Shown here piece after piece: positions 1-5,478 of a stretch of DNA of 5,478 bases. Source of the DNA: an uncultured bacterium (GTDB lineage: Bacteria > Verrucomicrobiota > Kiritimatiellia > CAIKKV01 > CAITUY01); NCBI GenBank assembly GCA_903934155.1, contig CAIZMS010000346.1:1-5478 (forward strand), given 5' to 3'. The notes beneath the pieces are model-generated. The model worked only from the letters and a program-made list of their open reading frames with translations, searched no databases and had not been told where the DNA came from. The number at the start of each line of letters is the position of its first letter. Positions within the stretch are counted from its first letter, which is position 1. The position numbers and the translations under genes were made by a program.

Positions 1-2390
1 ATATGTTCATGCACCGCATCGATGATATCGCACTCAAACGGGAAGAAGGCATCCTCCACCTCATCCTGCGGCGTGATCCAGTTGCGGGCGCCCACCACCA
101 CCGGCGGGGCATCCAGCTCATCAAAGGCAAACTGGCTGATCTTGTTCGCCATCGTGTGCAGGAAACTGCCACGCTCGCAGGCGTCACTCGCCAGCAGGAT
201 ACGGCGCGTCTTCTGCACCGACTCGATCACCTTCGCATAGTTGAAGGGAACCACCGAGCGGGCGTCAATCACCTCGACTGACATCCCGTACTTCTCTTCC
301 AGAGTCTTCGCGGCTTCCAGCGCCCGGTAGAGCGTGGCGCCAATGGTGAGAATGGTCAGGTCTTTCCCGGCCTTCTTCACATCCGGCTCGCCGAAGGGAA
401 TCTCATAGTAGTCCGTCGGCACACCACCCTTATGGAACTCCTCGGGGATGTCATAGATGCGCTGACTCTCGAAGAAAATCACCGGATCGGTGCCCACGAG
501 AGCCGAGTTCATCAGCCCCTTGGCATCATACGGCGTGGCCGGGAAGGCAATTTTCAGTCCGGGAATATGTGCCACCAGGGCAACCCAGTCCTGACTGTGC
601 TGGGCGCCATACTTGGAACCCACGGAGACCCGGACCGTGACGGGCATCTTGAGCACGCCGCCGGACATGGACTGCCACTTGGACAACTGGTTGAACAGCT
701 CGTCACCCGCGCGGCCCATGAAATCGCAGTACATCAGTTCCACCAGCGCGCGACCGCCTTCAAGGCCGTAGCCGACGGCGGTACCGACAATCGCCGCTTC
801 GGAGATCGGAGAGTTGAACAGCCGGTGATACGGCAGCGCCTCGGTCAGCCCGCGATACACGGCAAACGCGCCACCCCAGTCCCGATTCTCCTCACCGTAG
901 GCGACCAGGGTCGGATCGCTGTAGAAGCGGTGAATGATGGCTTCAAACAGGGCGTCACGGAACAGAACACAGCGGCTCTTCGCCAACCGGTTACCCGCCT
1001 CGTCAAAGGCCGAACGGCTGCGCCCGGCCAGTTGCTTGACGCGGGGATTCGCCTCCAGGGGCATCAGGGTGTCGGGCTTGGCATTCGACATGGCTTCGAC
1101 CCGCTGATTGGAGAACATGGTCTGCTCCAGCAGGCTGCCCTTCTTCTTCAGATCCGAACGGGGCGAGATCGTCAGGTCAACCGCCTTCTGATACGCCTTG
1201 AAAATAAGGCCGTCCACCTGCTCCTGCATCGTCTTCAGCTCGCCTTCGCTGGCCACCTTGGCCTTCACGAGCTGATCCGCAAAGGTAACCAGCGGATCAA
1301 TCTGCTGCCACGCCTCGACTTCCGACTTCTCGCGGTACGAACTGGCGTCGGACGGCGAATGGCCGCTGTAGCGGTAGGTGATCGTATCGAGCAGGACCGG
1401 CCCATCGCCCCGGGCCAGAATTTCCTTTTTGCGCCGGATGGCGTCAATGACCGCGAGCGGATTGTAGCCGTCGACGCGTTCCGCGTGGAGCTGGTCCGGC
1501 CGGATTCCGGCGCCGAGCCGGGCGAGGACCTTGAAGCCCATTGTTTCGCCCACCGGCTGGCCGCCCATGCCATAGAAGTTGTTGAAAAAGTTCATGATCA
1601 AGGGCAGGCCGCCGCGGTGGGCGCCTTCCCACAGTTCCTTGAACTGATCCATGGTGGCAAAGCAGAGCCCCTCCCAGACCGGGCCGCAGGCGGCCGACGC
1701 ATCCCCGATATTGCACACCACCACGCCGGGCCGGAGATTGACCTTCTTGAAGAGGGCCGCGCCCACGGAAATATCCCCGGAACCGCCCACAATGGCGTTG
1801 TTGGGGTAAACCCCGAACGGGGTAAAAAAGGCGTGCATCGACCCGCCCATGCCGCGATTGAACCCGGCATCGCGCCCGAAAATCTCGGCCAACGCCCCGT
1901 AGATCAGGAAGTCCATGGCGAGCTCCTTCACGCTGCCGGTAAAGCCCTTCTCGACCACGCGCAGGCAGGCGCCATCGAAAAAGGTCTTCATGATCTTCAG
2001 CAGGCTCTCATCGTCCAGTTTCTGGATCGCCGACAAGCTTTTCGCCAGGATTTCGCCATGACTGCGATGACTGCCATAGATGTGGTCTTCCACATCCAAC
2101 AGGTACGCCTGCCCCACCGCCGAGGATTCCTGGCCGATGGAAAGATGGGCCGGACCCCGATGATTGTAGGCAATCCCCTTGTAGGCACCCTGCAGCTTCA
2201 CCTCGTTCAACATCGACTCAAAGCCACGAATGATGGCCATGTCGCGCTGAATGCGCTTCAGTTCATCCTTGCCGTATTGCTTCAGCTCTTCTTTAACCGT
2301 CTTGTTGTACTGGTTCACCGGAATCGGCTGGAACTCGACAAACCCCGCACGACGCACATCGCCGGGCATAATCATCTGATGTTTAGGCAT
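1..2390 (-). CDS. 2-oxoacid dehydrogenase E1, fused alpha-beta chain (C-terminus cut by window edge)
   Basis: This is the thiamine-diphosphate-dependent decarboxylase (E1) of a 2-oxoacid dehydrogenase complex; it would decarboxylate a 2-oxoacid and acylate the lipoyl groups of the E2 encoded across the divergent region. My minus-strand translation gives 796 residues without a stop before the left edge. The alpha half (about 50-400) shows GQES (86-89), SHRSHG (107-112), GGSMH (182-186), a diphosphate/Mg motif starting GDA (229-231) and ending NNFYGMGG (270-277), and the loop YRYSGHSPSDASSYR (339-353). The beta half (about 473 onward) shows GEE (499-501), SPISEA (527-532, probable cofactor-activating Glu531), GAQHSQD (595-601) and PGLKIAFPATPYDAKGL (610-626). 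The start ATG has AGAAG six bases upstream; Met6 and Met8 lack a comparable site. Separate alpha and beta chains together usually total about 700 residues, so this protein is long: the alpha half carries extra segments near 117-165 and 241-262. The substrate (pyruvate, branched-chain oxoacid, or acetoin) is not resolved. The end WITPQDEVEDAFFP resembles E1-beta C-termini, so probably only a few dozen residues are missing. Confidence 0.93.
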   Translation of the reverse strand, partial: MPKHQMIMPGDVRRAGFVEFQPIPVNQYNKTVKEELKQYGKDELKRIQRDMAIIRGFESMLNEVKLQGAYKGIAYNHRGPAHLSIGQESSAVGQAYLLDVEDHIYGSHRSHGEILAKSLSAIQKLDDESLLKIMKTFFDGACLRVVEKGFTGSVKELAMDFLIYGALAEIFGRDAGFNRGMGGSMHAFFTPFGVYPNNAIVGGSGDISVGAALFKKVNLRPGVVVCNIGDASAACGPVWEGLCFATMDQFKELWEGAHRGGLPLIMNFFNNFYGMGGQPVGETMGFKVLARLGAGIRPDQLHAERVDGYNPLAVIDAIRRKKEILARGDGPVLLDTITYRYSGHSPSDASSYREKSEVEAWQQIDPLVTFADQLVKAKVASEGELKTMQEQVDGLIFKAYQKAVDLTISPRSDLKKKGSLLEQTMFSNQRVEAMSNAKPDTLMPLEANPRVKQLAGRSRSAFDEAGNRLAKSRCVLFRDALFEAIIHRFYSDPTLVAYGEENRDWGGAFAVYRGLTEALPYHRLFNSPISEAAIVGTAVGYGLEGGRALVELMYCDFMGRAGDELFNQLSKWQSMSGGVLKMPVTVRVSVGSKYGAQHSQDWVALVAHIPGLKIAFPATPYDAKGLMNSALVGTDPVIFFESQRIYDIPEEFHKGGVPTDYYEIPFGEPDVKKAGKDLTILTIGATLYRALEAAKTLEEKYGMSVEVIDARSVVPFNYAKVIESVQKTRRILLASDACERGSFLHTMANKISQFAFDELDAPPVVVGARNWITPQDEVEDAFFPFECDIIDAVHEH

Positions 2391-2425
2391 AGTTTTCTTC
2401 TTTCCTTTATTCTTGTGTTTATTGT

Positions 2426-2453
2426 GGATTCTAAATTCTGGATTCCGGATTCA
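2426..2453. repeat. Four tandem heptamers (GGATTCT-like) across the regulator stop codon
   Basis: Read on the plus strand, 2426-2453 splits into four 7-bp units: GGATTCT, AAATTCT, GGATTCC and GGATTCA. The array covers the last codons and the TAG stop of the DeoR-type gene and reaches into the spacer before E1. It is a short degenerate tandem repeat, and it encodes the divergent C-terminal tail of the regulator. Confidence 0.6.
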
Positions 2454-3225
2454 CTTCCTGCACTTCCGGTGCCACCAATGACACCTTCTTGCTCCTCAAA
2501 AATTCGCACCATTCGGGCGTGGGTGCCTGATCGGTCACCACCGTGGAAACGGCCTCCCAATCCACAATCTTGTAGAGCGAGGGCGCCTCGAATTTCGTGT
2601 GGTCAAGCACCAGAATGGTCTCGCGGGCATGACGAACCGCCAACCGGTACAGGTGCGAACTCTCAATATCGCTCGCCGCCAGACCGAAATCCATGCTCAC
2701 CCCGTCAGCCCCGATAAAGGCACGATAACCGCGCAACTGCTCCATCGCCTCCAACGCCAGCGGCCCGATCGTATCCATTCGATCCACCCGGTACTGGCCG
2801 CCCAGCATGATAATGTTGATGTCCGGGATCGCCGACAATTCCTCCGCCAGCCGGATGGAATGGGTAATCACCGACACACTACGCTTTCCCTTCAACAACC
2901 CCGCCATCTGGAAGGTAGTCGTCCCCGAATCGAGAAAAATCTGGTCACCATCCTGAATCAGGCCGACTGCCAACTCACCCACGCGACGCTTGGCTTCTAC
3001 ATTCAAGATGTTTTTTGAGCGGAATGAAAAATCAGCATGACGCTTCAAGGTGGCCCCGCCGTAAATTAACTCCAACTCCTGAGCGTCCGCCATGGCCTTC
3101 AAATCGCGCCGGACCGTGGCCTCGGAAATAGACAGCTCAATAGCCAGATCTTTCACCAGAACATGCCCGTTCCGATAGACCCGCTCTAAAATAACGTCTT
3201 TTCGCTGTTTTCCAGAGTAAACCAC
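2431..3225 (-). CDS. DeoR-family transcriptional regulator
   Basis: This 264-residue protein has the standard length and two-domain plan of DeoR-family regulators. The N-terminal winged helix-turn-helix is at about 5-58, with recognition-helix text SEATVRRDLKAM (34-45) and the wing ending in YGGA (55-58). The C-terminal effector-binding domain, related to sugar-phosphate isomerases, shows IFLDSGTTT (96-104), LGGQYR (141-146), GADGVS (172-177) and LVLDHTKF (205-212). The start is a GTG codon at 3225; AAGGGAG lies nine bases upstream, and no better in-frame ATG follows closely. The stop is TAG at 2433-2431. The E1 gene starts 40 bp downstream on the same strand with no visible terminator between, so the two are probably co-transcribed. 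The family usually represses sugar-catabolic genes and is released by a phosphorylated intermediate. Here it probably binds the adjacent divergent region and controls itself, E1 and perhaps E2-E3 (inference). The effector cannot be told from sequence. The last residues are encoded by a heptamer repeat. Confidence 0.93.
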   Translation of the reverse strand: MVYSGKQRKDVILERVYRNGHVLVKDLAIELSISEATVRRDLKAMADAQELELIYGGATLKRHADFSFRSKNILNVEAKRRVGELAVGLIQDGDQIFLDSGTTTFQMAGLLKGKRSVSVITHSIRLAEELSAIPDINIIMLGGQYRVDRMDTIGPLALEAMEQLRGYRAFIGADGVSMDFGLAASDIESSHLYRLAVRHARETILVLDHTKFEAPSLYKIVDWEAVSTVVTDQAPTPEWCEFLRSKKVSLVAPEVQEVNPESRI

Positions 3226-3234
3226 GTGAAAATG

Positions 3235-3241
3235 CTCCCTT
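3235..3241 (-). promoter_or_regulatory. Ribosome binding site supporting the GTG start of the DeoR regulator
   Basis: On the minus strand AAGGGAG precedes the GTG codon at 3225 by nine bases. With no nearby in-frame ATG of similar quality, this decides the start and makes GTG the initiation codon. Confidence 0.75.
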
Positions 3242-3283
3242 ATGCAAAAACTATGATCATGTTTGCCATAAGTGCTGCATCTT

Positions 3284-3316
3284 TGTCAACAAAATGTTGC
3301 AAATATTTGTTTGACA
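3284..3316. promoter_or_regulatory. Inverted repeat TGTCAA...TTGACA with internal palindrome (candidate operator)
   Basis: TGTCAACAAA (3284-3293) and TTTGTTTGACA (3306-3316) form an inverted repeat that is perfect except for one extra A. A perfect 10-bp palindrome CAAATATTTG (3300-3309) overlaps the right arm. The outer hexamers are also back-to-back -35-like sequences for the two divergent directions. A protein bound here would cover the -35 of the E2 promoter, so this is a plausible operator for the neighbouring DeoR-type regulator. No binding evidence exists in the sequence itself. Confidence 0.4.
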
Positions 3317-3339
3317 TATTCATATGATAATTCCATATT
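3311..3339 (+). promoter_or_regulatory. Predicted sigma70-type promoter of the E2-E3 operon
   Basis: A perfect -35 hexamer TTGACA (3311-3316) is followed, after a 17-bp spacer, by CATATT (3334-3339), which matches four of six bases of the -10 consensus. Transcription would start near 3346 and give a leader of about 60 nt before the E2 start. The hexamers and spacing are read from the sequence; activity is inferred. Confidence 0.55.
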
Positions 3340-3340
3340 C
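3315..3340 (+). repeat. Direct repeat CATATTC x2 overlapping the E2 promoter
   Basis: CATATTC occurs at 3315-3321 and 3334-3340, 19 bp apart start to start. A related CATATTTCG lies at 3380-3388 in the leader. The first copy overlaps the end of the -35 element and the second contains the proposed -10. They could be paired half-sites on one face of the helix, or chance in AT-rich DNA. Confidence 0.35.
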
Positions 3341-3395
3341 GTACAAATTATTGAGTGAAGTTGGATTTTTATTGATTCACATATTTCGATTTATC

Positions 3396-3400
3396 AGGAG
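3396..3400 (+). promoter_or_regulatory. Ribosome binding site of the E2 gene
   Basis: AGGAG lies eight bases before the ATG at 3409, a strong and well-spaced Shine-Dalgarno sequence that fixes the E2 start. Confidence 0.85.
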
Positions 3401-3408
3401 AAACAATC

Positions 3409-4893
3409 ATGTTTGAAGTTCAAATGCCTCAAGCCGGACAATCCATGGAAGAAGGAACGATCGTCCGCTGGCTCAAGAGTGAAGGCGACAAGGTTCAATC
3501 AAAAGACATTCTTTTTGAAGTGGAAACGGATAAAGCCGTGGTGGAAGTGGAGGCCGGGCATGATGGCATCCTCCGCAAAATCATTGTGCCACCCGGCCAG
3601 ATGGTTCCCATTCGCACTAAAGTCGGGTTGATTGGCAACGCCAACGAGCCGATTCCCGCCGGTTCCGACTCCCCTACCCCCGCCGCTCAACCGGCTTCCG
3701 TCGCCGCCGCCCCCGCACCGGCTGCAGCAACCGGCGGAAACCTGACCGATGTACTCCTTCCCCAGGCTGGACAATCCATGGAAGAAGGAACCATCGTCCG
3801 CTGGCTCAAGAATGAAGGGGACAAAGTCCAGGCAAAGGAAATCCTGCTGGAAATTGAAACCGACAAGGCCGTGGTGGAAGTGGAGGCCGGACATGACGGC
3901 ACGCTACGCAAGATTCTTGTTCCCGCCGGAACAACCGTTCCGGTTCGCACACGTATCGCGCTGATCGGCGATGCCAACGCTGCCCTTCCCGCCACGCCTG
4001 CCGCGACGGCTGCGCCTGCGGCACTCCCGCCGTCGGGCCCGTTGAAAGCCTCTCCCGCCGCCCGAAAAATCGCCGGCGAGCGCGGGATTGACCTCACTTC
4101 CGTTGGCTCAGGCTCCGGACCCAACGGCCGGATCACCTCACGCGATCTTCCTGCTACTGCTACCCAGACAACGCAGGTCAAGGCGGCACCCGCCGCGCCC
4201 GCACCGGCCCCGGCGTCATCCGTCAGCGGTCAGGCAACCCGCCGTCGACTGACCCCGATGCGCAAGGCCGTGGCCCGGAACCTGCTGGCCTCGAAGCAGA
4301 ACATCCCCCACTTCTATATGCAGTTGACCGTTAACGCGGCGCCCCTGTCCGAACTCCAGAAGTCGGAGAAGAGCAAATACCAGTGCTCACTCAATGACTT
4401 TGTAACCAAGGCGTGCGCCAAGGCCATTCGGGAATTTCCCGCTTTACGGAGCCGGATCGAAAATGACGAGATGGTGGAATTCAACGATGTCAACATTGGG
4501 ATCGCCGTCGGAATGGACGAAGGCCTCGTGGTCCCGGTGATCCTGGGCGCGGACACCCTCTCCATCAAGGATCTGGCTTCCGAAACACGGCGCCTCGCCC
4601 AGTCGGCGAAAACCGGAAAAATCGAAAACATGGGCAAGGGCGTCTTCACCATCACCAACCTCGGGATGTTCGGCATCGAGCAGTTCACCGCCATCGTGAA
4701 CCCGCCCGAAGCCGCGATCATGGCCGTCGGAACCCTCCGTGAAACGGTTGTGGTTCAGGATGGCGCCATGTGGCCGGGCAAGGTCATGACCCTGACCCTC
4801 AGTGCCGACCACCGCGTGGTGGATGGCCTCCCCGCGGCCAAGTTCATGGCCCGTTTGAAGGAACTACTGGAGACCCCGGCACAGTTATTGTAA
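3409..4893 (+). CDS. Dihydrolipoamide acyltransferase (E2) with two lipoyl domains
   Basis: This is the core acyltransferase of the complex (494 residues), moving the acyl group from its own lipoyl arms to CoA. The domain order is: lipoyl domain 1 (about 2-79, lipoylated Lys42 in ETDKAVVEVEAG); Ala/Pro linker (80-111); lipoyl domain 2 (113-190, Lys153 in the same context); linker (191-211); peripheral-subunit-binding domain (about 212-247, KASPAARKIAGERGIDL and GPNGRITSRDL), which docks E1 or E3; Ala/Pro linker (248-275); catalytic domain (276-494). The catalytic domain contains TITNLGMFGI (414-423) and the active-site block SADHRVVDG (465-473), with His468 and Asp472 as expected catalytic residues. 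The start ATG has AGGAG (3396-3400) eight bases upstream. E3 follows after 10 bp, so the two are almost certainly one operon. Because E1 and the visible part of E3 have no lipoyl domain, these two lysines are the only lipoyl carriers seen here. The sequence does not decide between pyruvate, branched-chain and acetoin substrates. Confidence 0.95.
   Translation: MFEVQMPQAGQSMEEGTIVRWLKSEGDKVQSKDILFEVETDKAVVEVEAGHDGILRKIIVPPGQMVPIRTKVGLIGNANEPIPAGSDSPTPAAQPASVAAAPAPAAATGGNLTDVLLPQAGQSMEEGTIVRWLKNEGDKVQAKEILLEIETDKAVVEVEAGHDGTLRKILVPAGTTVPVRTRIALIGDANAALPATPAATAAPAALPPSGPLKASPAARKIAGERGIDLTSVGSGSGPNGRITSRDLPATATQTTQVKAAPAAPAPAPASSVSGQATRRRLTPMRKAVARNLLASKQNIPHFYMQLTVNAAPLSELQKSEKSKYQCSLNDFVTKACAKAIREFPALRSRIENDEMVEFNDVNIGIAVGMDEGLVVPVILGADTLSIKDLASETRRLAQSAKTGKIENMGKGVFTITNLGMFGIEQFTAIVNPPEAAIMAVGTLRETVVVQDGAMWPGKVMTLTLSADHRVVDGLPAAKFMARLKELLETPAQLL
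3412..3978 (+). repeat. Tandem duplication encoding the two lipoyl domains of E2
   Basis: The segments 3412-3645 and 3745-3978, offset by 333 bp, encode lipoyl domains that I count by eye as identical at 59 of 78 residues. Identity at the DNA level is strong in places: 23-bp perfect matches start at 3436/3769 and at 3535/3868, and a 19-bp match starts at 3460/3793. Many third codon positions are kept within these blocks, which points to a fairly recent internal duplication or to gene conversion between the copies. Elsewhere, such as the glutamate and aspartate codons around the lysine, third positions differ. Confidence 0.85.
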
Positions 4894-4903
4894 GGAACAC
4901 ATC

Positions 4904-5478
4904 ATGAGTAAACATTTTGATATTGTCGTGCTCGGCGCCGGACCCGGCGGTTATGTAGCGGCTCTGAAAGCCGCCCAAATGGGAGCTTCGGTCGCCATCG
5001 TGGAACAGGGGCATCTCGGCGGAACCTGCCTGAATGTGGGCTGCATCCCCTCCAAGGCGCTGCTCGCCTCCGCGGAATTAATTCACTCCATCCATGGCGC
5101 CGCCGCCATGGGCGTGAAGGTTTCAGGCGAAGTCACCTTCGACTGGCCTGCCATCCAGGCCCGTAAGGACAAGGTTCTGCAGACACTACGGGGCGGTATC
5201 AAGTCCCTCTTCGCCGCCCGGAAGGTCACGCTCTTCCAGGGACGCGGGAAACTGAATGGCCCGGGAAAAATCGTGATTGAATCCAAATCGGGCACGGAGG
5301 ACATCACCGCCGGAAAAATCATCCTGGCCACAGGCTCGATCCCGGCACGGATTCCCGGCTGGCCCACCGATCCCGAGAAAGTCTGCACCAGCGATGAGTC
5401 CCTTCACTGGAAAACCCTCCCCGCCCGCCTCCTGATTGTCGGCGGCGGCGTCATCGGCTGTGAATTCGCCTGTATGAT
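4904..5478 (+). CDS. lpdA: Dihydrolipoyl dehydrogenase (E3), N-terminal part, cut by window edge
   Basis: This flavoprotein reoxidises the dihydrolipoyl groups of E2 and passes electrons through a disulfide and FAD to NAD+. The window holds 191 codons of a protein usually about 460-480 residues long. Visible features are the FAD-binding Rossmann motif VVLGAGPGGYVAA (8-20), the redox-active disulfide in GGTCLNVGCIPSK (39-51; Cys42 and Cys47), the ATGS motif (142-145) and the start of the NAD-binding fold, LIVGGGVIGCEF (177-188). There is no N-terminal lipoyl domain, unlike some E3 proteins. The ATG at 4904 is preceded by AAGGA that overlaps the stop codon of the E2 gene, leaving a 10-bp gap and suggesting coupled translation. 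The Cys-x4-Cys motif with the following CIPSK context points to lipoamide dehydrogenase over mercuric or glutathione reductase, and the E2 neighbour makes this firm. The dimer-interface domain and catalytic His-Glu pair lie beyond the right edge. Confidence 0.95.
   Translation, partial: MSKHFDIVVLGAGPGGYVAALKAAQMGASVAIVEQGHLGGTCLNVGCIPSKALLASAELIHSIHGAAAMGVKVSGEVTFDWPAIQARKDKVLQTLRGGIKSLFAARKVTLFQGRGKLNGPGKIVIESKSGTEDITAGKIILATGSIPARIPGWPTDPEKVCTSDESLHWKTLPARLLIVGGGVIGCEFACM

Larger units (their letters stand above)
3226..3408. promoter_or_regulatory. AT-rich divergent control region between the regulator-E1 and E2-E3 operons
   Basis: These 183 bp separate the divergent starts of the DeoR-type regulator and the E2 gene and are much richer in A and T than the flanking genes. 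They hold a sigma70-like promoter for E2-E3 and several small dyads and repeats that could be regulator sites. No open frame of note lies in it. The minus-strand promoter is less clear: a TTGACA hexamer reads leftward at 3289-3284, but no good -10 hexamer lies 16-18 bp further on. The DeoR-family protein encoded alongside is the natural candidate to bind here (inference). Confidence 0.8.

Noticed and set aside
1..2390. Two separate E1 alpha and beta genes
   Set aside because: The frame is continuous from 2390 to the left edge with no stop or new start signal between the halves; the linker at residues about 400-472 joins them, so this is a genuine fusion.
2391..2430. Possible terminator or separate promoter between the regulator and E1
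   Set aside because: The 40-bp spacer has no GC-rich stem with a T-run in the minus direction and no convincing -35/-10 pair, so co-transcription is the simpler reading.
432..2717. A 761-codon open frame on the plus strand, opposite E1 and the end of the regulator
   Set aside because: It is antisense to two genes with clear family motifs, its translation shows no recognisable domain and has the His/Arg/Gln-rich look of a shadow frame, and no Shine-Dalgarno site precedes it. The long open stretch follows from the GC-rich codon pattern of the opposite strand.
3253..3289. Minus-strand promoter for the regulator using TTGACA at 3289-3284
   Set aside because: The -35 match is perfect, but at 16-18 bp spacing the bases are GC-containing and unlike TATAAT; CATGAT occurs only after 22 bp. 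A promoter must be near, but I cannot place it.
3499..4181. Minus-strand open frames of 131 and 164 codons inside the E2 gene
   Set aside because: They mirror the lipoyl and Ala/Pro linker coding sequence, carry no known motif and have no supporting start signals.
5083..5407. Minus-strand open frames of about 70-100 codons inside the E3 gene
   Set aside because: They lie opposite a strongly supported E3 reading frame with FAD and disulfide motifs, so they are shadows.

Overview
The window carries a split, divergently transcribed gene cluster for a 2-oxoacid dehydrogenase multienzyme complex (pyruvate / branched-chain / acetoin dehydrogenase superfamily). Four genes are visible and two run off the edges. 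On the minus strand, a GTG-started DeoR-family regulator is followed 40 bp later by a large single-chain E1 decarboxylase with fused alpha and beta halves, which continues past the left edge. On the plus strand, a dihydrolipoamide acyltransferase (E2) with two lipoyl domains is followed 10 bp later by dihydrolipoyl dehydrogenase (E3), which continues past the right edge. The gene starts face away from each other across a 183-bp AT-rich control region.

The genes form one functional set. E1 would use thiamine diphosphate to decarboxylate a 2-oxoacid and acylate the lipoyl groups of E2. E2 would pass the acyl group to CoA, and E3 would reoxidise the dihydrolipoyl groups with FAD and NAD+. The natural substrate cannot be fixed from sequence alone. 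The DeoR-type regulator, first gene of the E1 operon and next to the shared control region, is the obvious candidate to control one or both operons. Members of that family usually sense phosphorylated sugars or related intermediates.

Layout: 1-2390 E1 (minus, C-terminus missing); 2391-2430 short spacer; 2431-3225 DeoR regulator (minus); 3226-3408 divergent control region; 3409-4893 E2 (plus); 4904-5478 E3 (plus, C-terminus missing). No RNA gene, insertion sequence, CRISPR array or clear terminator was seen.

Organism: a bacterium with fairly GC-rich coding DNA, Shine-Dalgarno sites and an AT-rich sigma70-like promoter. The large fused E1, the lipoyl-domain wording of E2 and the DeoR regulator would fit a member of the Planctomycetes-Verrucomicrobia-Lentisphaerae/Kiritimatiellota group. 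This is an impression and not a demonstrated placement.

This is mainly a recognisable metabolic locus and not a new system. The points of interest are the enlarged E1 alpha half with an altered thiamine-diphosphate motif, the unusual regulator class for such a complex, the repeat- and dyad-rich control region, the near-identical lipoyl repeats, and a small heptamer repeat across the regulator's stop codon.
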